DNA from: Actinoplanes sp. TBRC 11911
GTDB lineage: Bacteria; Actinomycetota; Actinomycetes; Mycobacteriales; Micromonosporaceae
DNA length: 64,000 bases
Reading direction: 5' to 3'
NCBI RefSeq assembly: GCF_012933445.1
Contig: NZ_JABBNC010000014.1
Span: 1-64,000, forward strand
Shown: one piece after another, positions 62,991-64,000 of the stretch
Position numbering within the stretch: position 1 is the stretch's first letter
Layout of the letters: each line of letters opens with the position of its first letter
Translations under genes and position numbers: made by a program
Notes under the pieces: generated by a model
The model's input: the letters and a program-made list of their open reading frames with translations, nothing else
The model's database searches: none
Told to the model about the DNA's origin: nothing

Positions 62991-64000
62991 ATGGGCGAAC
63001 CGCTGCTCCACCCCGACCGGCTGCTGCCCGCGCAGCCCGAGGTGCGGGCGATCGCCCGCCGTCTCTACGACGAGGTGCGGCACCTGCCGATCATCTCGCC
63101 GCACGGGCATGTCGACCCCCGCATGCTGCTCGACGACCCGCCGTTCCCCGATCCGGCGGCGCTGTTCATCCAGCCCGACCACTACGTGACGCGGCTGCTG
63201 CACGCCGGTGGCGTCACCCTCGACCGGCTCGGCGTCGGTGAGGGGCCGCTGCCGGCCGACCGGGCGCGGGCGGCCTGGCGGCTGCTGTGCGAGAACTGGC
63301 ATCTGCTGCGCGGCACCCCGGTGCGGTATTGGCTGGACGCCGAGCTCGGCGACATCTTCGGAATCACGTCACGGCCGGACGCGAACAACGCCGATGCCCT
63401 GTACGACCGGATCGCCGAGCAACTGGCCGCGCCGAGTCACCGGCCGCGGGCCCTGCTCGAGCGGTTCGGCATCGAGTTCCTGGCCACCACCGACGACCCG
63501 GCCGACGACCTGTCCCCGCACGCGGCGCTCGCCGCCGACCCCGCGATCCGCACCCGGGTGGCGCCGACGTTCCGGCCGGACAAATACCTCGAGGCGGGCC
63601 GCACCGACTGGCCCGACCTGGTCAAGACCCTCGGCGAGGCCGCGGACGTCGACGTCAGCACGTACGGCGGGTACGTGGCGGCGCTCCGGCAGCGCCGCCG
63701 GCACTTCGTCGAGCACGGCGCCGTGTCCGCCGACCACAGCCATGCCGACGCGTACGCGGAACCGCTGGGTGGCCGGGAGCCGGAACGGATCTTCCGGCGT
63801 GCCCTGGCCGGCCAGGCGACCAGCGCGGAGACCGTGGCGTTCCGGCGGCACATGCTGTTCCAGATGGCCCGCATGTCGGTCGAGGACGGACTCGTGATGA
63901 CCCTGCACCCGGGCATCTACCGCAACCACCACCCGGAAACCCTGCACCGGTACGGGCCGGACACCGGTCACGACATCCCGGTCGCTGTCGAGTTCACCCG
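62991..64000 (+). CDS. uxaC: uronate isomerase (3' end outside window)
   Basis: The first 336 codons of a glucuronate/galacturonate isomerase, an amidohydrolase-fold enzyme that converts D-glucuronate to D-fructuronate. It starts MGEPLLHPDRLLPAQPE; metal ligands are in ISPHGHVDPR, then PVRYWLDAELGDIFGI, FLATTDDPADDL, and LHPGIYRNHH near the right edge. The frame is open to base 64000, so the C-terminal part is missing. No other uronate genes are in view. Confidence 0.9.
   Translation, partial: MGEPLLHPDRLLPAQPEVRAIARRLYDEVRHLPIISPHGHVDPRMLLDDPPFPDPAALFIQPDHYVTRLLHAGGVTLDRLGVGEGPLPADRARAAWRLLCENWHLLRGTPVRYWLDAELGDIFGITSRPDANNADALYDRIAEQLAAPSHRPRALLERFGIEFLATTDDPADDLSPHAALAADPAIRTRVAPTFRPDKYLEAGRTDWPDLVKTLGEAADVDVSTYGGYVAALRQRRRHFVEHGAVSADHSHADAYAEPLGGREPERIFRRALAGQATSAETVAFRRHMLFQMARMSVEDGLVMTLHPGIYRNHHPETLHRYGPDTGHDIPVAVEFT

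Noticed and set aside
1..64000. tRNA, rRNA genes and known riboswitches
   Set aside because: I looked for T-loop (GGTTCGA-type) and rRNA signatures and saw none. A covariance-model search would be decisive.

Overview
The window is a dense, very GC-rich actinobacterial chromosome segment. It has strong third-position G/C bias, many GTG/TTG starts, many ATGA/GTGA/TGATG gene overlaps, and many probable leaderless promoters (TANNNT box 6-7 nt before the start codon). A complete Pup-proteasome locus, twin-arginine translocase genes, PknG/GlnX/GlnH and WXG-type proteins point to Actinobacteria. Overall flavour is Micromonosporaceae (Actinoplanes-like), which is inference; the species cannot be named from the sequence alone.

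Layout. 0-8.6 kb: DUF2071 protein, aldo/keto reductase, HAD phosphatase, a MacB/FtsX-type ABC exporter, then a ribbon-helix-helix protein plus DUF4097 protein behind a perfect 20-bp palindromic operator, followed by about 1 kb of repeat-rich non-coding DNA. 8.6-36.5 kb: the core locus, syntenic in outline with mycobacterial Rv2119-Rv2092c: RecB-like Fe-S nuclease (with a response regulator), M50 protease, trmI, ferredoxin, arc/mpa ATPase, acyltransferase, dop, pup, an HNH nuclease, prcB, prcA, a defective RmlB-like protein, pafA, a methyltransferase, DUF3866, a CDF transporter, pafB, pafC, tatA, tatC, a lipid kinase and the helicase helY. 36.5-43.5 kb: two ECF sigma factors, a YCII protein, NmrA-like and AraC-like proteins, GNAT, an inositol-phosphatase-family enzyme and lipB. 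43.5-52.1 kb: a minus-strand operon glnX-glnH-unknown-pknG-PP2C-VWA-FHA, a probable amino-acid sensing and phospho-signalling cascade. 52-64 kb: acyl-CoA ligase, a second FtsX-type exporter divergent from a two-component system, a WXG/EspC-like pair, DUF1028, an FMN-split-barrel protein, a resolvase-like small protein, a ferredoxin and a truncated uronate isomerase.

How the genes work together. Pup is attached to targets by PafA, removed by Dop, and pupylated proteins are fed by Arc into PrcAB. PafB and PafC are WYL-type activators of the DNA-damage response in mycobacteria. The most interesting signal is that four promoters in this window share TTGTCG(T/C)A(C/G)-N8-TANNNT, which closely resembles the mycobacterial PafBC (RecA-NDp) promoter. 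They precede the RecB-like nuclease, pup-HNH-prcBA, helY and an ECF sigma factor; three put the start codon exactly 7 nt after the -10 box. This predicts a local damage-induced regulon that includes the proteasome and an HNH nuclease embedded in its operon. A second notable signal is a dispersed inverted-repeat element with an identical 16-nt loop core at about 8.49 and 16.39 kb.
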